Of a DNA stretch of 64,000 nucleotides, positions 17,850-27,228 are shown one piece after another. The notes under the pieces were generated by a model that saw nothing but the letters and a program-made list of their open reading frames with translations, did not search any database and was not told the origin of the DNA. The DNA is from Oscillospiraceae bacterium (GTDB lineage: Bacteria > Bacillota > Clostridia > Oscillospirales > Ruminococcaceae), in contig CP107210.1 of the NCBI GenBank assembly GCA_025757985.1, positions 496,001-560,000 on the forward strand, read 5' to 3'. Each line of letters starts with the position of its first letter. Positions within the stretch are counted from its first letter, which is position 1. The position numbers and the translations under genes are program-made.

Positions 17850-18752
17850 ATGCGTTTTTCCAGCTTTACCTACCTTGTCGGTCAGGGCCTGCACAATCTG
17901 CGTGCCAACCGGCTTATGACCTTTGCCTCGATGGGCGTGCTGACCGTCTGCATGCTGCTGATCGGCGCTGCCTACCTGCTGGGCGTCAACATTGATTATA
18001 TGGTCGAATATATCGGCAACCAGAATGAGACGGTCATCTATATGGACGATGCCACCGAGGACCAGATCGCCGCTGCCGATGCGGCCATCCGCAACACCCC
18101 CCATGTTGTGGGTGTGACCTACATGTCGCCCGAGGATGTTCTTGCGACCTACGGCGATATGCTTAAGGACTATACCAACCTGCAGCAGGTCTTTCAGGAC
18201 GATAACCCGTTCACGCCCAACTACCGCGTGACGGTGGATGACCCTGACAACATTGAGGCCGTCTCCGCCCAGCTGATGCAGATCGATGGCGTGGCCAGCG
18301 TCAAGGCGCCGCTTGCCATGGCAGACACCTTTACCTCACTGCAGCGCGTCATCAACTACGCCTGCTACGGCATTGTAGCGGTGCTGGCTATCGTGTCCAT
18401 CGTGGTCATCAACAATACAATCAAGATCACGGTGTTCAACCGCCGCAAGGAGATCGGCATCATGAAGCTGGTGGGTGCCACCAACGGCTTTATTCGTTTC
18501 CCGTTCTTTGTGGAGGGTGTTACCTCCGGCTTGATCTCCGCTGCGCTTGCCTCCGGCATCGTCTGCGGCGCGTACTATGCCCTCTGCCGCTGGTATGCCG
18601 AGAACCCGTCCAACCTCTCGCAGATGTTCGGCGGTCAGCTGGTTCCGCTGGAAAATGTATGGTATTACATTGTCGGCGGCTTTGTGCTGCTGGGCTTTGT
18701 GCTCTGCGGCCTCGGCACCGCCACCAGCATCCGCAAGCATCTGAATGTATAA
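17850..18752 (+). CDS. ftsX: Cell-division protein FtsX
   Basis: Membrane partner of FtsE. 300 residues with one N-terminal membrane helix, an extracellular loop of about 130 residues (ECD) and three C-terminal helices, the standard FtsX topology. MKLVGATNGFIRFPFFVEG is the typical cytoplasmic-loop signature. The extracellular loop is the part that binds a coiled-coil hydrolase; the coiled-coil M23 protein encoded 30 nt downstream is the obvious partner. RBS GAGGGG precedes the ATG. Confidence 0.95.
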   Translation: MRFSSFTYLVGQGLHNLRANRLMTFASMGVLTVCMLLIGAAYLLGVNIDYMVEYIGNQNETVIYMDDATEDQIAAADAAIRNTPHVVGVTYMSPEDVLATYGDMLKDYTNLQQVFQDDNPFTPNYRVTVDDPDNIEAVSAQLMQIDGVASVKAPLAMADTFTSLQRVINYACYGIVAVLAIVSIVVINNTIKITVFNRRKEIGIMKLVGATNGFIRFPFFVEGVTSGLISAALASGIVCGAYYALCRWYAENPSNLSQMFGGQLVPLENVWYYIVGGFVLLGFVLCGLGTATSIRKHLNV

Positions 18753-18782
18753 CAGCAACGAGCAGGGGAATTGCAAACAAAG

Positions 18783-19994
18783 ATGAAGCATTTTTCGCAC
18801 AGCAAAAAATTTATCTCACTGCTGCTCAGCGTAGCAGTTGCCATGACGATGACGCTTTCCACCGTTATGACGCCGCTGGCGGCTGCCAGTGTCAGCGACC
18901 TGCGCCAAAAGCTGCAGGAGCAGCAGGCCGCATTGGAAAAAGTCAACCAACAGCTGAAAGAAACACAGAGCGACAAAGCGGACGCGCAGGCGCTCAAAAC
19001 ACAGCTGGAGCAGCAAAAATCACTGCTGCTCAGCCAGATTGGCACATTGACCGAGCAGATCGGCGGTCTGGATAATGATATCGTCAACAAACAGGACGAG
19101 ATCAATCAAAAGCAGCAGGAGGTTGACCAGAAGCAGGCTGAATACGATCAGCGCTGGGCAGATTTCAAGGACCGTATGCGCGCGATGCAGCGACTGAATG
19201 ACGGCGGTTCCATTGCGCTGCTGTCCAGTGCGACCAACCTGTACCAGCTGCTTACCTTTGCCACCACACTGGAGCAGATTGTCAGCAAGGACGAGGAGAT
19301 TTGCCAGCAGCTTGAGGACGAGCATACCCAGCTGGAGCAGCAGCGCGCCGAACTGGAGCAGGCCAAGGCGGATCTGGAGGCAACAAAAGCCGACTACGAG
19401 GCCCAGAAGGCCGCACTGAACAGCAAAACCAGTGAGCTTGCGGAGAATATCTCCCAGACAGACGAGAGCATCTCCAAGGCGGAGGCCGAGGAACAGGCCC
19501 TGAAAGAGGCCCAGATCGAGGCCAACAAAAAAGTGGACGAGGCAGCCAAAGAGCTGGATGCAGCCCTGAACGCCGCCAACCAGGCCTACGGAAACGCCTC
19601 AATACAATGCTCGCTGGATTTTGGCCGCCCGCTTGCCACCTATAAGTATGTTTCCTGCTACTTTGGCGGCAACGGCCACCGCGGCACCGACTATGCCGCG
19701 CCGGGCGGCACCGAGATCTACGCCGTCAGCGGCGGCGTTGTCACCGCAGCCGCCTACCACTACAGCTGGGGCTATTATGTTCAGGTCTACCACGGCAAGG
19801 ATGACAACGGCAACAGCTATTCCACACTGTACGCCCACATGAACAGTGCGCCCATCGTCAGCGTCGGGTCGAGCGTTTCCAAAGGACAGACGCTGGGGTA
19901 TGTCGGCTCCACCGGCAACTCCACCGGCAATCACCTGCATCTGGAAATGAAGGTCAACAATGTTCTGGTCAATGTCATGAATTACTTATCCTAA
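18783..19994 (+). CDS. Secreted coiled-coil M23 peptidoglycan hydrolase (PcsB/EnvC-like)
   Basis: 403 residues from the ATG at 18783; a TTG at 18771 is in frame but lies too close to the AGGGGA site. Signal peptide (SLLLSVAVAMTMTLSTVM, cleavage near AAA-SVS), then a long coiled coil (about residues 35-270, heptads rich in Q, E, K and A), then a LytM/M23 zinc endopeptidase domain with HRGTDYAAPGG, YAHMNS and NHLHLEM supplying the metal and catalytic residues. Coiled-coil hydrolases of this design are held inactive until FtsEX moves the coiled coil. The position directly after ftsX supports that role in septal wall splitting. Confidence 0.93.
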   Translation: MKHFSHSKKFISLLLSVAVAMTMTLSTVMTPLAAASVSDLRQKLQEQQAALEKVNQQLKETQSDKADAQALKTQLEQQKSLLLSQIGTLTEQIGGLDNDIVNKQDEINQKQQEVDQKQAEYDQRWADFKDRMRAMQRLNDGGSIALLSSATNLYQLLTFATTLEQIVSKDEEICQQLEDEHTQLEQQRAELEQAKADLEATKADYEAQKAALNSKTSELAENISQTDESISKAEAEEQALKEAQIEANKKVDEAAKELDAALNAANQAYGNASIQCSLDFGRPLATYKYVSCYFGGNGHRGTDYAAPGGTEIYAVSGGVVTAAAYHYSWGYYVQVYHGKDDNGNSYSTLYAHMNSAPIVSVGSSVSKGQTLGYVGSTGNSTGNHLHLEMKVNNVLVNVMNYLS

Positions 19995-20009
19995 GAAAGG
20001 GGAGTCCTT

Positions 20010-20123
20010 ATGAAGCCGCAGAAGCATAAAACCGCCGTGCGCATTTTTTGTCTGGTGGTCGCCGTTCTTATGGTGCTGAGCCTTTTCTCTACGGTATTTT
20101 TCTCCCTTGCCTACGGGGCATAA
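20010..20123 (+). CDS. 37-residue single-pass membrane peptide
   Basis: A short open frame with a strong site (AAAGGGGAG, 7 nt before the ATG) between the M23 hydrolase and the S41 protease. The peptide is basic at the N-terminus (MKPQKHKTAVR) and then almost wholly hydrophobic (IFCLVVAVLMVLSLFSTVFF), ending SLAYGA. It is too short for most gene callers. It may regulate or anchor the neighbouring secreted hydrolase or protease; that is inference. No family was recognised. Confidence 0.6.
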   Translation: MKPQKHKTAVRIFCLVVAVLMVLSLFSTVFFSLAYGA

Positions 20124-20153
20124 ACGCAAAAATAGTAAGGAGCCATCAGAGCC

Positions 20154-21371
20154 ATGAGCAAAAAAATCAGTCTCGGCGTGGCAGCCACCATCGCCATCAT
20201 CGCAATGGCTGTCACCTTCTCGCTGACGATGGTCGTGTCGATGAAGATGTTCAACACGACCGTGTCCAGCGTCAAAAATAAGGAACGCCAGTACAACAAG
20301 CTGTCGGAGATCGACCGCTTTGTCCGCGCAGGGGAGTTCTTCACCATTGATGAGGACACCCTGAACGATAAGCTGGCCGCCGGCTATATGAGCGGCATCA
20401 ACGACCGATATGCTGTCTACTATACCGCCAAGGAGTACAGCGAAAAGCAGGCCATCGAGAAGGGCACCCTCACCGGCATCGGCGTGGCCGTTGTCAACGA
20501 TGCCTCCTCCGGCTATGCGCGCATCATCCGCGTATACAACAATTCCCCCGCCAGTGAGGCCGGCCTGCAGGTCGGCGGCTTTATCACTGCCATTGGCGAG
20601 GAATCCACCAAAAATATCGGATCTACCGCGCGTTTGACCTCCCGCCTGCTGGGTGAGGAGGGCACTACCACAGTCATCACCTACCTGACGCCCGACCGTC
20701 AGGAGCAGCAGCTGAGCCTTGTACACTCCAACTATAAGACCCCCACCATCTCAACAAGCCAGCTGACCGCCGGCACCTGCGGCTATCTGCGCATCGACGC
20801 CTTTACCACAGGCACCGCCAGCGAGTTTAAAACTGCCGTGGACAACCTGCTGCAGCAGGGGGCAACCTGTCTGGTGTTTGACCTGCGCGACAACGCCGGT
20901 GAAAACCTCAATGCAGGGCTTGTCGCAGCGGATTACTGCGTACCCTCCGGTGAGATCGCCAAGCAGCAGGATAAGGACGGCAATGTGACCGTGCTGCGCA
21001 TGTCCGATGAGAACGAGATCAATGTTCCGATGGTCTGCCTCGTCAATGGAGCTACCTCCAGCAGTGCCGAGCTGTTTGCCAATGCCCTGCGCAAGATGGG
21101 CGGTGCCACGATTGTCGGCACCAAAACGGCCGGTATGGGCGTTGTACTCAGCGATGTGCAGAGCTTCTCGGACGGCTCTGCCGCCTATATTACCTCCGGC
21201 CTGCTGCTCGACAACGAGGATCAGAGCTGGAACAACGAGGGTCTGAAGCCCGATATTGACGCGACACTCTCTGTTGATGAACAGAACTCCTACTACGACT
21301 ACACGATCGACACTGACCCGCAGATCAGCAAGGCCGTTAATGCGGCCATGTCGCTGACCGGCCAGAACTGA
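20154..21371 (+). CDS. S41 carboxyl-terminal processing protease (CtpA-like)
   Basis: 405-residue secreted or membrane-anchored serine protease. One N-terminal membrane helix (about residues 8-28), a PDZ domain (SGYARIIRVYNNSPASEAGL), and an S41 domain with the catalytic Ser in GATSSSAELF and the Lys in GTKTAGMG. By family it clips C-termini of extracytoplasmic proteins and can control cell-wall hydrolases. AAGGAG precedes the ATG. It follows the M23 hydrolase and the 37-residue peptide in one direction with short gaps, so these may act together on the cell wall. Confidence 0.93.
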   Translation: MSKKISLGVAATIAIIAMAVTFSLTMVVSMKMFNTTVSSVKNKERQYNKLSEIDRFVRAGEFFTIDEDTLNDKLAAGYMSGINDRYAVYYTAKEYSEKQAIEKGTLTGIGVAVVNDASSGYARIIRVYNNSPASEAGLQVGGFITAIGEESTKNIGSTARLTSRLLGEEGTTTVITYLTPDRQEQQLSLVHSNYKTPTISTSQLTAGTCGYLRIDAFTTGTASEFKTAVDNLLQQGATCLVFDLRDNAGENLNAGLVAADYCVPSGEIAKQQDKDGNVTVLRMSDENEINVPMVCLVNGATSSSAELFANALRKMGGATIVGTKTAGMGVVLSDVQSFSDGSAAYITSGLLLDNEDQSWNNEGLKPDIDATLSVDEQNSYYDYTIDTDPQISKAVNAAMSLTGQN

Positions 21372-21393
21372 TATACGCTGAAAGGAAGCCGCC

Positions 21394-22257
21394 GTGCCCA
21401 CATTGACCGACTTGTCTACCATCCGTGACCTCTGTGCGCGGTACGATTTTGCCCTTTCCAAAGGGTTTGGCCAGAATTTTATCATTAACCCGGGTATATG
21501 TCCCCGCATTGCCGAAGCCGCCGGCATCGGCCCCGGCTGGGGTGCCCTTGAGGTCGGCCCCGGCATCGGTGTACTGACCGAACAGCTCTGCAAGCGCGCG
21601 GATAAGGTCGTTTCCATCGAGGTAGATAAGCGTCTGCCGCCGCTCCTTGAGGAGACGATGGCAGGGTATGATAATTTCAAGCTTGTACTGAACGATGTCC
21701 TCAAGGTGGATTTGAAGGCGCTGCTGACTGAGGAGTTTGGCGATAAGCCGGTGGCTGTCTGTGCCAACCTGCCGTACTATATCACCAGCCCGATCCTGAT
21801 GCGCCTGCTGGAGGAAAAGCTGCCTATCCGGAACATCACCGTCATGGTGCAAAAGGAGGCCGCACAGCGTCTGTGCGCCGCCCCTGGCACCCGCGATGCG
21901 GGTGCGATCAGCTACGCGGTGGCCTATTATGCGGAGCCGAAATTATTGTTCAGCGTGCAGCCCGGCAGCTTTTACCCCGCCCCCAAGGTGACAAGCGCCG
22001 TCATTCGCTTGGATGTGCGCAAGACTCCCGCCGTACAGGTTCCGAACGGTGACGAGGCCGCCTTCTTTGCGTTGATCCGCGCTGCCTTCTCACAGCGCCG
22101 CAAGACCGCAGCCAACGCCATTGCCAACGGCCTGCACCTGCCCAAGGCACAGGTCCTGACCGCGCTGCAGTCAGCCGGTCTTGATGAACGCGCACGCCCC
22201 GAACAGCTTACGCTGGAGGAGTATTGTGCCCTGCAGAACGCGCTGCATACAAAATAA
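21394..22257 (+). CDS. rsmA: 16S rRNA dimethyladenosine transferase
   Basis: Dimethylates the two adjacent adenines of helix 45 in 16S rRNA using S-adenosylmethionine during 30S maturation. 287 residues starting with GTG, preceded by AAAGGAAG. Motifs: FGQNFIINPGI, the SAM-binding ALEVGPGIGVLTEQL and the catalytic NLPYYITSPIL. The C-terminal third is the small helical rRNA-contacting domain. It is the last gene of the run that starts at ftsE, closed by a terminator 25 bp downstream. Confidence 0.96.
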   Translation: MPTLTDLSTIRDLCARYDFALSKGFGQNFIINPGICPRIAEAAGIGPGWGALEVGPGIGVLTEQLCKRADKVVSIEVDKRLPPLLEETMAGYDNFKLVLNDVLKVDLKALLTEEFGDKPVAVCANLPYYITSPILMRLLEEKLPIRNITVMVQKEAAQRLCAAPGTRDAGAISYAVAYYAEPKLLFSVQPGSFYPAPKVTSAVIRLDVRKTPAVQVPNGDEAAFFALIRAAFSQRRKTAANAIANGLHLPKAQVLTALQSAGLDERARPEQLTLEEYCALQNALHTK

Positions 22258-22281
22258 TTCCTCAACGATGCCATACTAAAC

Positions 22282-22317
22282 AAACTCCCGGTCGCTTGAT
22301 TGCAGCCGGGAGTTTTT
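22282..22317 (+). terminator. Terminator after rsmA
   Basis: AAACTCCCGG pairs with CCGGGAGTTT around a loop, followed by T residues. Confidence 0.82.
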
Positions 22318-22361
22318 ACTGAAAATATACGACACCGGAAAAGGCATAGTTTAACAACTAA

Positions 22362-22403
22362 AAAGAGCGCTGCAAGGTAAAATTAAACCTTGCAGCGCTC
22401 TTT
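22362..22403 (-). terminator. Terminator of tRNA-Thr
   Basis: Perfect 16-bp stem AAAGAGCGCTGCAAGG / CCTTGCAGCGCTCTTT with a 10-nt loop; on the minus strand it is followed by TTTTTAG, directly 3' of the tRNA. Confidence 0.82.
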
Positions 22404-22407
22404 CGTA

Positions 22408-22483
22408 TGGAGCTAGTAACAGGAATCGAACCTGCAACCTGCTGATTACAAATCAGCTGCACTGCCAATTGTGCTATACTAGC
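22408..22483 (-). tRNA. tRNA-Thr (anticodon TGT)
   Basis: 76-nt cloverleaf on the minus strand. Acceptor stem GCTAGTA / TACTAGC, anticodon stem GCTGA / TCAGC around loop TTTGTAA with anticodon TGT (22448-22450), T loop TTCGATT, and an encoded CCA 3' end (22408-22410) after discriminator T. It has its own promoter just upstream. Confidence 0.95.
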
Positions 22484-22495
22484 GGGTACTAGATA

Positions 22496-22525
22496 ATAAT
22501 ACCACAAACAGCAGCGCTTTGTCAA
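22496..22525 (-). promoter_or_regulatory. Promoter of tRNA-Thr
   Basis: On the minus strand TTGACA (22520-22525) and TATTAT (22496-22501), 18-bp spacer, between the asnA stop and the tRNA. Confidence 0.7.
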
Positions 22526-22528
22526 GAC

Positions 22529-23539
22529 TTACAGCAATTCTACACCGGCATTACGGCAGGCTTTTACCGTGGCATCATCCCAAAGGCTGACCTGAACCTC
22601 ACCTACATGAGCTTTGCCGAGCAGCAGCATGCAAAGGCGGCTCTGGCCGATGCCGCCGCCCATCGTCAAGGGCAGCGTGCCGTCCAACAGCATCTTGTGG
22701 AAGGGCAGCTCTGCGCGCTCGGGGCAGCCTGCCTCGTCCAGCTGGCGGCGCAGCGATTCAGCATCCACGCGGATACCCATGCTGGACAGCTCCAGTGCGC
22801 AACCAAGAGGCTTGTGCCAGAACAGAATATCGCAGTTCAGCGCCCAATCATCGTAGTCGGGGGCACGGCCATCGTGGGGCTTGCCACTGCGGAGCTTGCC
22901 GCCGATCTGCATAATGCAAACCGTGCCATGCTCCTTGGCAAAGGCGTTTTCGCGCTGCTTGGCGGTAAGTTCCGGGTAGAGGTCCTCCAGCTCTTGTGTC
23001 GTGATAAAAGCTACATCGCGGTCGAGATGAATGTTCTTCAGCTCAGGAAACTTCCAGCGCAGCTCATCCGAGGTCGCGCAGACCGCATCCACGATGTCGC
23101 GGACGGTCTCCCGCAGAAAATCCAGCGTGCGCTGGTCAGCGGTAATAACACGCTCCCAGTCCCACTGGTCAACATAGATGCTGTGCAGGTTGTCCAGCTC
23201 CTCATCACGGCGGATGGCGTTCATATCGGTCACAATGCCCTGACCGGGGCGGAAGCCGTACTTGTACAGGGCATAGCGCTTCCACTTAGCCAGACTGTGG
23301 ACGACCTCGGCCTGTTCGTTCAGGCTGGGCACATCGAACGCAACGGGGCGCTCTACACCGTTCAGGTCATCATTCAAACCGCTGCCCTGCATGACAAACA
23401 GGGGAGCCGTGACGCGCTTGAGATGCAGTGCCATGCAAAGCTTTTCCTGAAAGATCGTTTTGATAAGGCCGATGGCCTTCTGGGTGTCATACAGCCCCAG
23501 CAGGCTTTGGTACCCTTCCGGAATGATAATGCTGCTCAT
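22529..23539 (-). CDS. asnA: Aspartate-ammonia ligase (asparagine synthetase A)
   Basis: Makes asparagine from aspartate, ammonia and ATP. The 336-residue length and motifs match AsnA: MSSIIIPEGYQSLLGLYDTQ at the start, LNGVERPVAFDVP, YVDQWDWERVI and GGGIGQSRLCMLLLGK, which belong to the class II synthetase-like fold. Cytoplasmic. AAAGGAGATTCTACT precedes the ATG. It is followed on the same strand by tRNA-Thr with its own promoter and preceded by the ABC exporter pair with a 41-nt gap, so it may share their transcript. Confidence 0.96.
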   Translation of the reverse strand: MSSIIIPEGYQSLLGLYDTQKAIGLIKTIFQEKLCMALHLKRVTAPLFVMQGSGLNDDLNGVERPVAFDVPSLNEQAEVVHSLAKWKRYALYKYGFRPGQGIVTDMNAIRRDEELDNLHSIYVDQWDWERVITADQRTLDFLRETVRDIVDAVCATSDELRWKFPELKNIHLDRDVAFITTQELEDLYPELTAKQRENAFAKEHGTVCIMQIGGKLRSGKPHDGRAPDYDDWALNCDILFWHKPLGCALELSSMGIRVDAESLRRQLDEAGCPERAELPFHKMLLDGTLPLTMGGGIGQSRLCMLLLGKAHVGEVQVSLWDDATVKACRNAGVELL

Positions 23540-23580
23540 AGTAGAATCTCCTTTTTCTTTCCCAGATTTTGACCCTATGC

Positions 23581-25338
23581 TTACGCCTTGGCAAACTGAC
23601 TTTCGTAGAGCTGCTTATAAAAGTCGCCCTGCGCCAGCAGTTCATCATGCGTACCGCGCTCGATAATGTTGCCGGCCTTCATCACCAGAATCTGGTCAGC
23701 ATTTTTGATGGTGGACAGGCGATGGGCCACAATAAAGCTTGTGCGGCCCTTCATCAATTCCTCAAAGGCATCCTGCACCAGCACCTCGGTGCGGGTGTCA
23801 ATGCTGGAGGTGGCCTCATCCAAAATCAGAATCGGCGGACGCCGCAGCATGACCCGCGCAATACAGAGCAGCTGCCGCTGCCCCTGGCTGATATTGCCGC
23901 CGTCCTCGGCAACCTGTGTGTCGTATCCGTTCGGCAGGCGGCAGATAAAGCTGTGGGCGCGCGCCTTCTTGGCTGCGGCTATGATCTCCTCGCGGGTGGC
24001 GTCCGGTTTGCCGTAGGCGATGTTTTCTGCAATCGTACCGGCTTTGAGCCATGTTTCCTGCAGCACCATGCCAAGATTGGCGCGCAGGCTGTCCCGCGTT
24101 ACCGTGTCGATGGGGTGTCCATCCACCCGCAGCGTGCCGCTGTTGATCTCATAGAACCGCATCAGCAGGTTTACAAGGGTGGTCTTGCCGCAGCCGGTCG
24201 GACCGACCAGCGCGATGCGCTGCCCCGGCTCGACCTTGAGGTTCATATCCTCGATCAGGGGTACATCGTCCTGATAGCGGAACCGCACATGCTCAAAGGC
24301 CACGCTGCCGGCGCCGTGGGGCAGGCTCACGGCATCGGGGGCATCAGGGATGATCGGTGTCTCATCGATCAGATCAAACACCCGCTGCGCACAGGCCAGC
24401 GCATTCTGCAGCTCGGTCATGACATCGGAGATGTCATTGAAGGGCTTTGTGTACTGGTTGGCATAGTTCAAAAAGACGCTCAGCTCACCGACCGTGATAC
24501 CGCCGGCAATCGCAACAAATGCGCCCAGTATGCCGACCGAGGCGTAAACCAGTGAATTTACAAAGCGGGTGCAGGGGTTCGTGGTCGAAGAAAAGAAGGT
24601 TGCCCGCACACCGCAGCGCTGCAGGTCGCGGTTGATACGGTCAAAGCGCTCCTCGGCGCGCGCCTCATAGCCGAAGGCGCGAACCAGATGCTCGTTGCCG
24701 ATCAGCTCCTCCACAAGGCTGGTCATCTCGGCGCGGGTCTCGCTCTGCACCCGGAACATAGAATAGGTGTGTGTCGCAATAAAGCGCGCCACAAAAATGG
24801 AGAGCGGTGTCAGCGCCACGACCACCAGCGCGATGCGCCAGTCTATATAGAGCATGACCCCCAGGGTACCCAGAATGGTCAGCACACCGGTAAACAGCTG
24901 GGTAAATCCCATCAGCAGGCCGTCACTGAACTGCTCCACATCGGTCGTGATGCGGCTGATCGCATCGCCGGGGCGGTGGGCGTCCATATATTTCAGTGGC
25001 AGAATCTCAAGCTGCTCAAACACGCGCACCCGCATATCCCGCACGACCTGAAAGGTGATGCGGTTGTTGACAACATTCATCAGCCATTGGGAGAGCGCCG
25101 TGCAGGCGATCGTGGCAGCCATAGCCAATGCGATGCGGCCAAGCCCCTGATAATCGACCTGCCCGGGCCCCACGATCTTATCGACCGCCCTGCCGGCCAG
25201 CACCGGTGCAAGCAGGGTGGTGACAACGGTGATGAGCGCCAATGTAAGCGTAAGAATGACCATGCCCTTGTAGGGGCGGATCAGCTGCAGAACGCGTTGG
25301 ATCGTATTGCGGTCAAGCTTCTTCGATGTCTTGCTCAT
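23581..25338 (-). CDS. ABC exporter half-transporter, catalytic-site subunit
   Basis: 585 residues: six-helix type-1 exporter membrane domain (about 20-320) and a nucleotide-binding domain with Walker A GPTGCGKTTLVNLLM, Walker B ILILDEATSSIDTR with the catalytic Glu, and H-loop FIVAHRLSTI. Its signature motif is degenerate (ISQGQ instead of LSGGQ). This complements the partner encoded immediately upstream, as in heterodimeric exporters such as TM287/288 and BmrCD. Its ATG overlaps the partner's stop (ATGA at 25335-25338). Substrate unknown; drugs, lipids or peptides are common for the family. Confidence 0.93.
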   Translation of the reverse strand: MSKTSKKLDRNTIQRVLQLIRPYKGMVILTLTLALITVVTTLLAPVLAGRAVDKIVGPGQVDYQGLGRIALAMAATIACTALSQWLMNVVNNRITFQVVRDMRVRVFEQLEILPLKYMDAHRPGDAISRITTDVEQFSDGLLMGFTQLFTGVLTILGTLGVMLYIDWRIALVVVALTPLSIFVARFIATHTYSMFRVQSETRAEMTSLVEELIGNEHLVRAFGYEARAEERFDRINRDLQRCGVRATFFSSTTNPCTRFVNSLVYASVGILGAFVAIAGGITVGELSVFLNYANQYTKPFNDISDVMTELQNALACAQRVFDLIDETPIIPDAPDAVSLPHGAGSVAFEHVRFRYQDDVPLIEDMNLKVEPGQRIALVGPTGCGKTTLVNLLMRFYEINSGTLRVDGHPIDTVTRDSLRANLGMVLQETWLKAGTIAENIAYGKPDATREEIIAAAKKARAHSFICRLPNGYDTQVAEDGGNISQGQRQLLCIARVMLRRPPILILDEATSSIDTRTEVLVQDAFEELMKGRTSFIVAHRLSTIKNADQILVMKAGNIIERGTHDELLAQGDFYKQLYESQFAKA

Positions 25339-27074
25339 AGTGTTTTGGCCACCTCCTCCTTGCTCAGCTGGCTCAGGCAGATTTCCTTATAGACCTCACA
25401 GCTCTGCAGCAGTGCGGCATGGGGGGCATCACCGGCCAAAGTGCCGTCATCCAGCACAAGAATGTGGTCAGCGCGCTGCACGCTCGCCGCGCGCTGGGAG
25501 ACGATAAAGACCGTCATACCCTGCGTTTTTTCTTTAATGGCCTTGCGCAGGGCTGCATCGGTGGCGAAATCCAGCGCGGAGGCACTGTCATCGAGAATCA
25601 AAATTTTCGGCTTCGGTACCAGTGCGCGTGCAATCGTCAACCGCTGGCGCTGCCCGCCGGAAAAGTTGCGTCCGGCCGTTTCCACAGGGGCATCCAGCAT
25701 GCCGGGCTTGCTGCGGACAAAATCTGCGGCCTGTGCGATTTCAAGCGCCTCCCAGATTTCCGCATCGGTGGCATTTGGGGCGGCCCACTGCATATTGTCG
25801 CGGATGGTGCCGGTAAACAGCACCGCCTGCTGGGGTACGATGCCTACAAGGCTGCGAAGCTGTGCAAAGCTGTACTGCTTTACATCATGGCCGAACAGTG
25901 TCACCGTGCCGCGGTCGGCATCGTAAAAGCGGCAGATCAGATCGATCAGGGTCGATTTGCCGCTGCCGGTACCGCCGATCACGCCGATGGTCTCGCCGCA
26001 GCCGGCCGCAAAGGAAATATCGGTCAGGCTGGGTGCGCCCGCACCATGATAGGTGAAATCCACATGCTCAAACCGGACCGCCTCGCCAGCACCGTCAACC
26101 GCGAGCGGTGCCGTACCGGGGTCTTCCATCGTAGTGCGGGTGTTCAGAATCTCATTCACACGCATACCGCTGGCCAACGCGCGCGTTACAGAGACGACCA
26201 GGTCTGCCAGACGCAGCAGACTCAGAAGGATCTGGCTCATATAGTTGATCAGCGCGATAACCTCACCCTGAGTCAGCGCACCGGCATCGACCTCCATGCC
26301 GCCGCGCAGCAGCAACGCTACCACGGCGAGGTTGACTACCAGATAGGTCAGGGGATTCATCAGGGCGGAGATGCGGCCCGCTGCAAACTGCAGCGATTTC
26401 AAATGATCGTTCGTCTCGACAAAGGCAGCCAATTCATCGGCCTGCCGGGCAAAGGCGCGCACCACACGGGCACCCACATAGTTTTCACGGGTCAGCAGCG
26501 TCACACGGTCAAGGCCGTTCTGTGCCTCATGGTAAATCGGCACCGTGATCCGCATGATTGCCCAGATGATCAGCGAAACCGCAACGGTAACGCCGAGGAA
26601 AAGCAGCGTCAGTTTGGGGCTGATTGAAAATGCCATGATAAGTGCGCCAATAACAATGAACGGCGAGCGCAGCAGCAAGCGCAGGGTCAGGTTCACACCG
26701 TTCTGGACCTGATTGATGTCACTGGTCATCCGCGTGACCAGCGTGGGGGTACCGATACCGTCCAGCTCGCTGTAGCTCAGCGTGTCAATATGACGGTACA
26801 GGTCCCTGCGCAGCGCCGTGCCAAAGCCCAGTGCCGCCGTGGCTGAAAAGTATTGGGCCGTCAGGCTGCTGGCAAGACCGATGGCAGCCAGCAGAACCAG
26901 CAGGCCGCAGCGCGTCCAGATAAAAGCTGCATCCCCGTTTTTGATGCCTGTATCAATGATGCTGGCGATGACCAGCGGTACAAACAGCTCAAAACAGGCC
27001 TCCAACATCTTGAATAGCGGTGCCAACAGGGCTTGTCGCTCATAGCCCTTGATATAGCGCATCAATTTGTGCAT
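25335..27074 (-). CDS. ABC exporter half-transporter, degenerate-site subunit
   Basis: 579 residues with an exporter membrane domain and a nucleotide-binding domain. Walker A GGTGSGKSTLIDLI and signature FSGGQRQRLTIARAL are intact, but Walker B reads ILILDDSASALD with Asp in place of the catalytic Glu, and the H-loop reads FIVSQRAASV with Gln in place of His. These changes mark the non-hydrolytic half of a heterodimer. The start at 27074 is preferred over an ATG five codons upstream because GAGGTGG sits 6 nt before it. Translationally coupled to the downstream partner; divergent from the Clp ATPase gene. Confidence 0.92.
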   Translation of the reverse strand: MHKLMRYIKGYERQALLAPLFKMLEACFELFVPLVIASIIDTGIKNGDAAFIWTRCGLLVLLAAIGLASSLTAQYFSATAALGFGTALRRDLYRHIDTLSYSELDGIGTPTLVTRMTSDINQVQNGVNLTLRLLLRSPFIVIGALIMAFSISPKLTLLFLGVTVAVSLIIWAIMRITVPIYHEAQNGLDRVTLLTRENYVGARVVRAFARQADELAAFVETNDHLKSLQFAAGRISALMNPLTYLVVNLAVVALLLRGGMEVDAGALTQGEVIALINYMSQILLSLLRLADLVVSVTRALASGMRVNEILNTRTTMEDPGTAPLAVDGAGEAVRFEHVDFTYHGAGAPSLTDISFAAGCGETIGVIGGTGSGKSTLIDLICRFYDADRGTVTLFGHDVKQYSFAQLRSLVGIVPQQAVLFTGTIRDNMQWAAPNATDAEIWEALEIAQAADFVRSKPGMLDAPVETAGRNFSGGQRQRLTIARALVPKPKILILDDSASALDFATDAALRKAIKEKTQGMTVFIVSQRAASVQRADHILVLDDGTLAGDAPHAALLQSCEVYKEICLSQLSKEEVAKTL

Positions 27075-27228
27075 GAAAGACCACCTCATAGGTACAGATT
27101 GCGTGTAACTGCATTATTATACCACTAATTCGGGAATTTGTCATATCCTGATTCAACCGATTTCGATGATTATTTATCCGTCCGGCGTCTATACTTTCAA
27201 TGGGCAGATACAAGAGGAGGATATGCAG

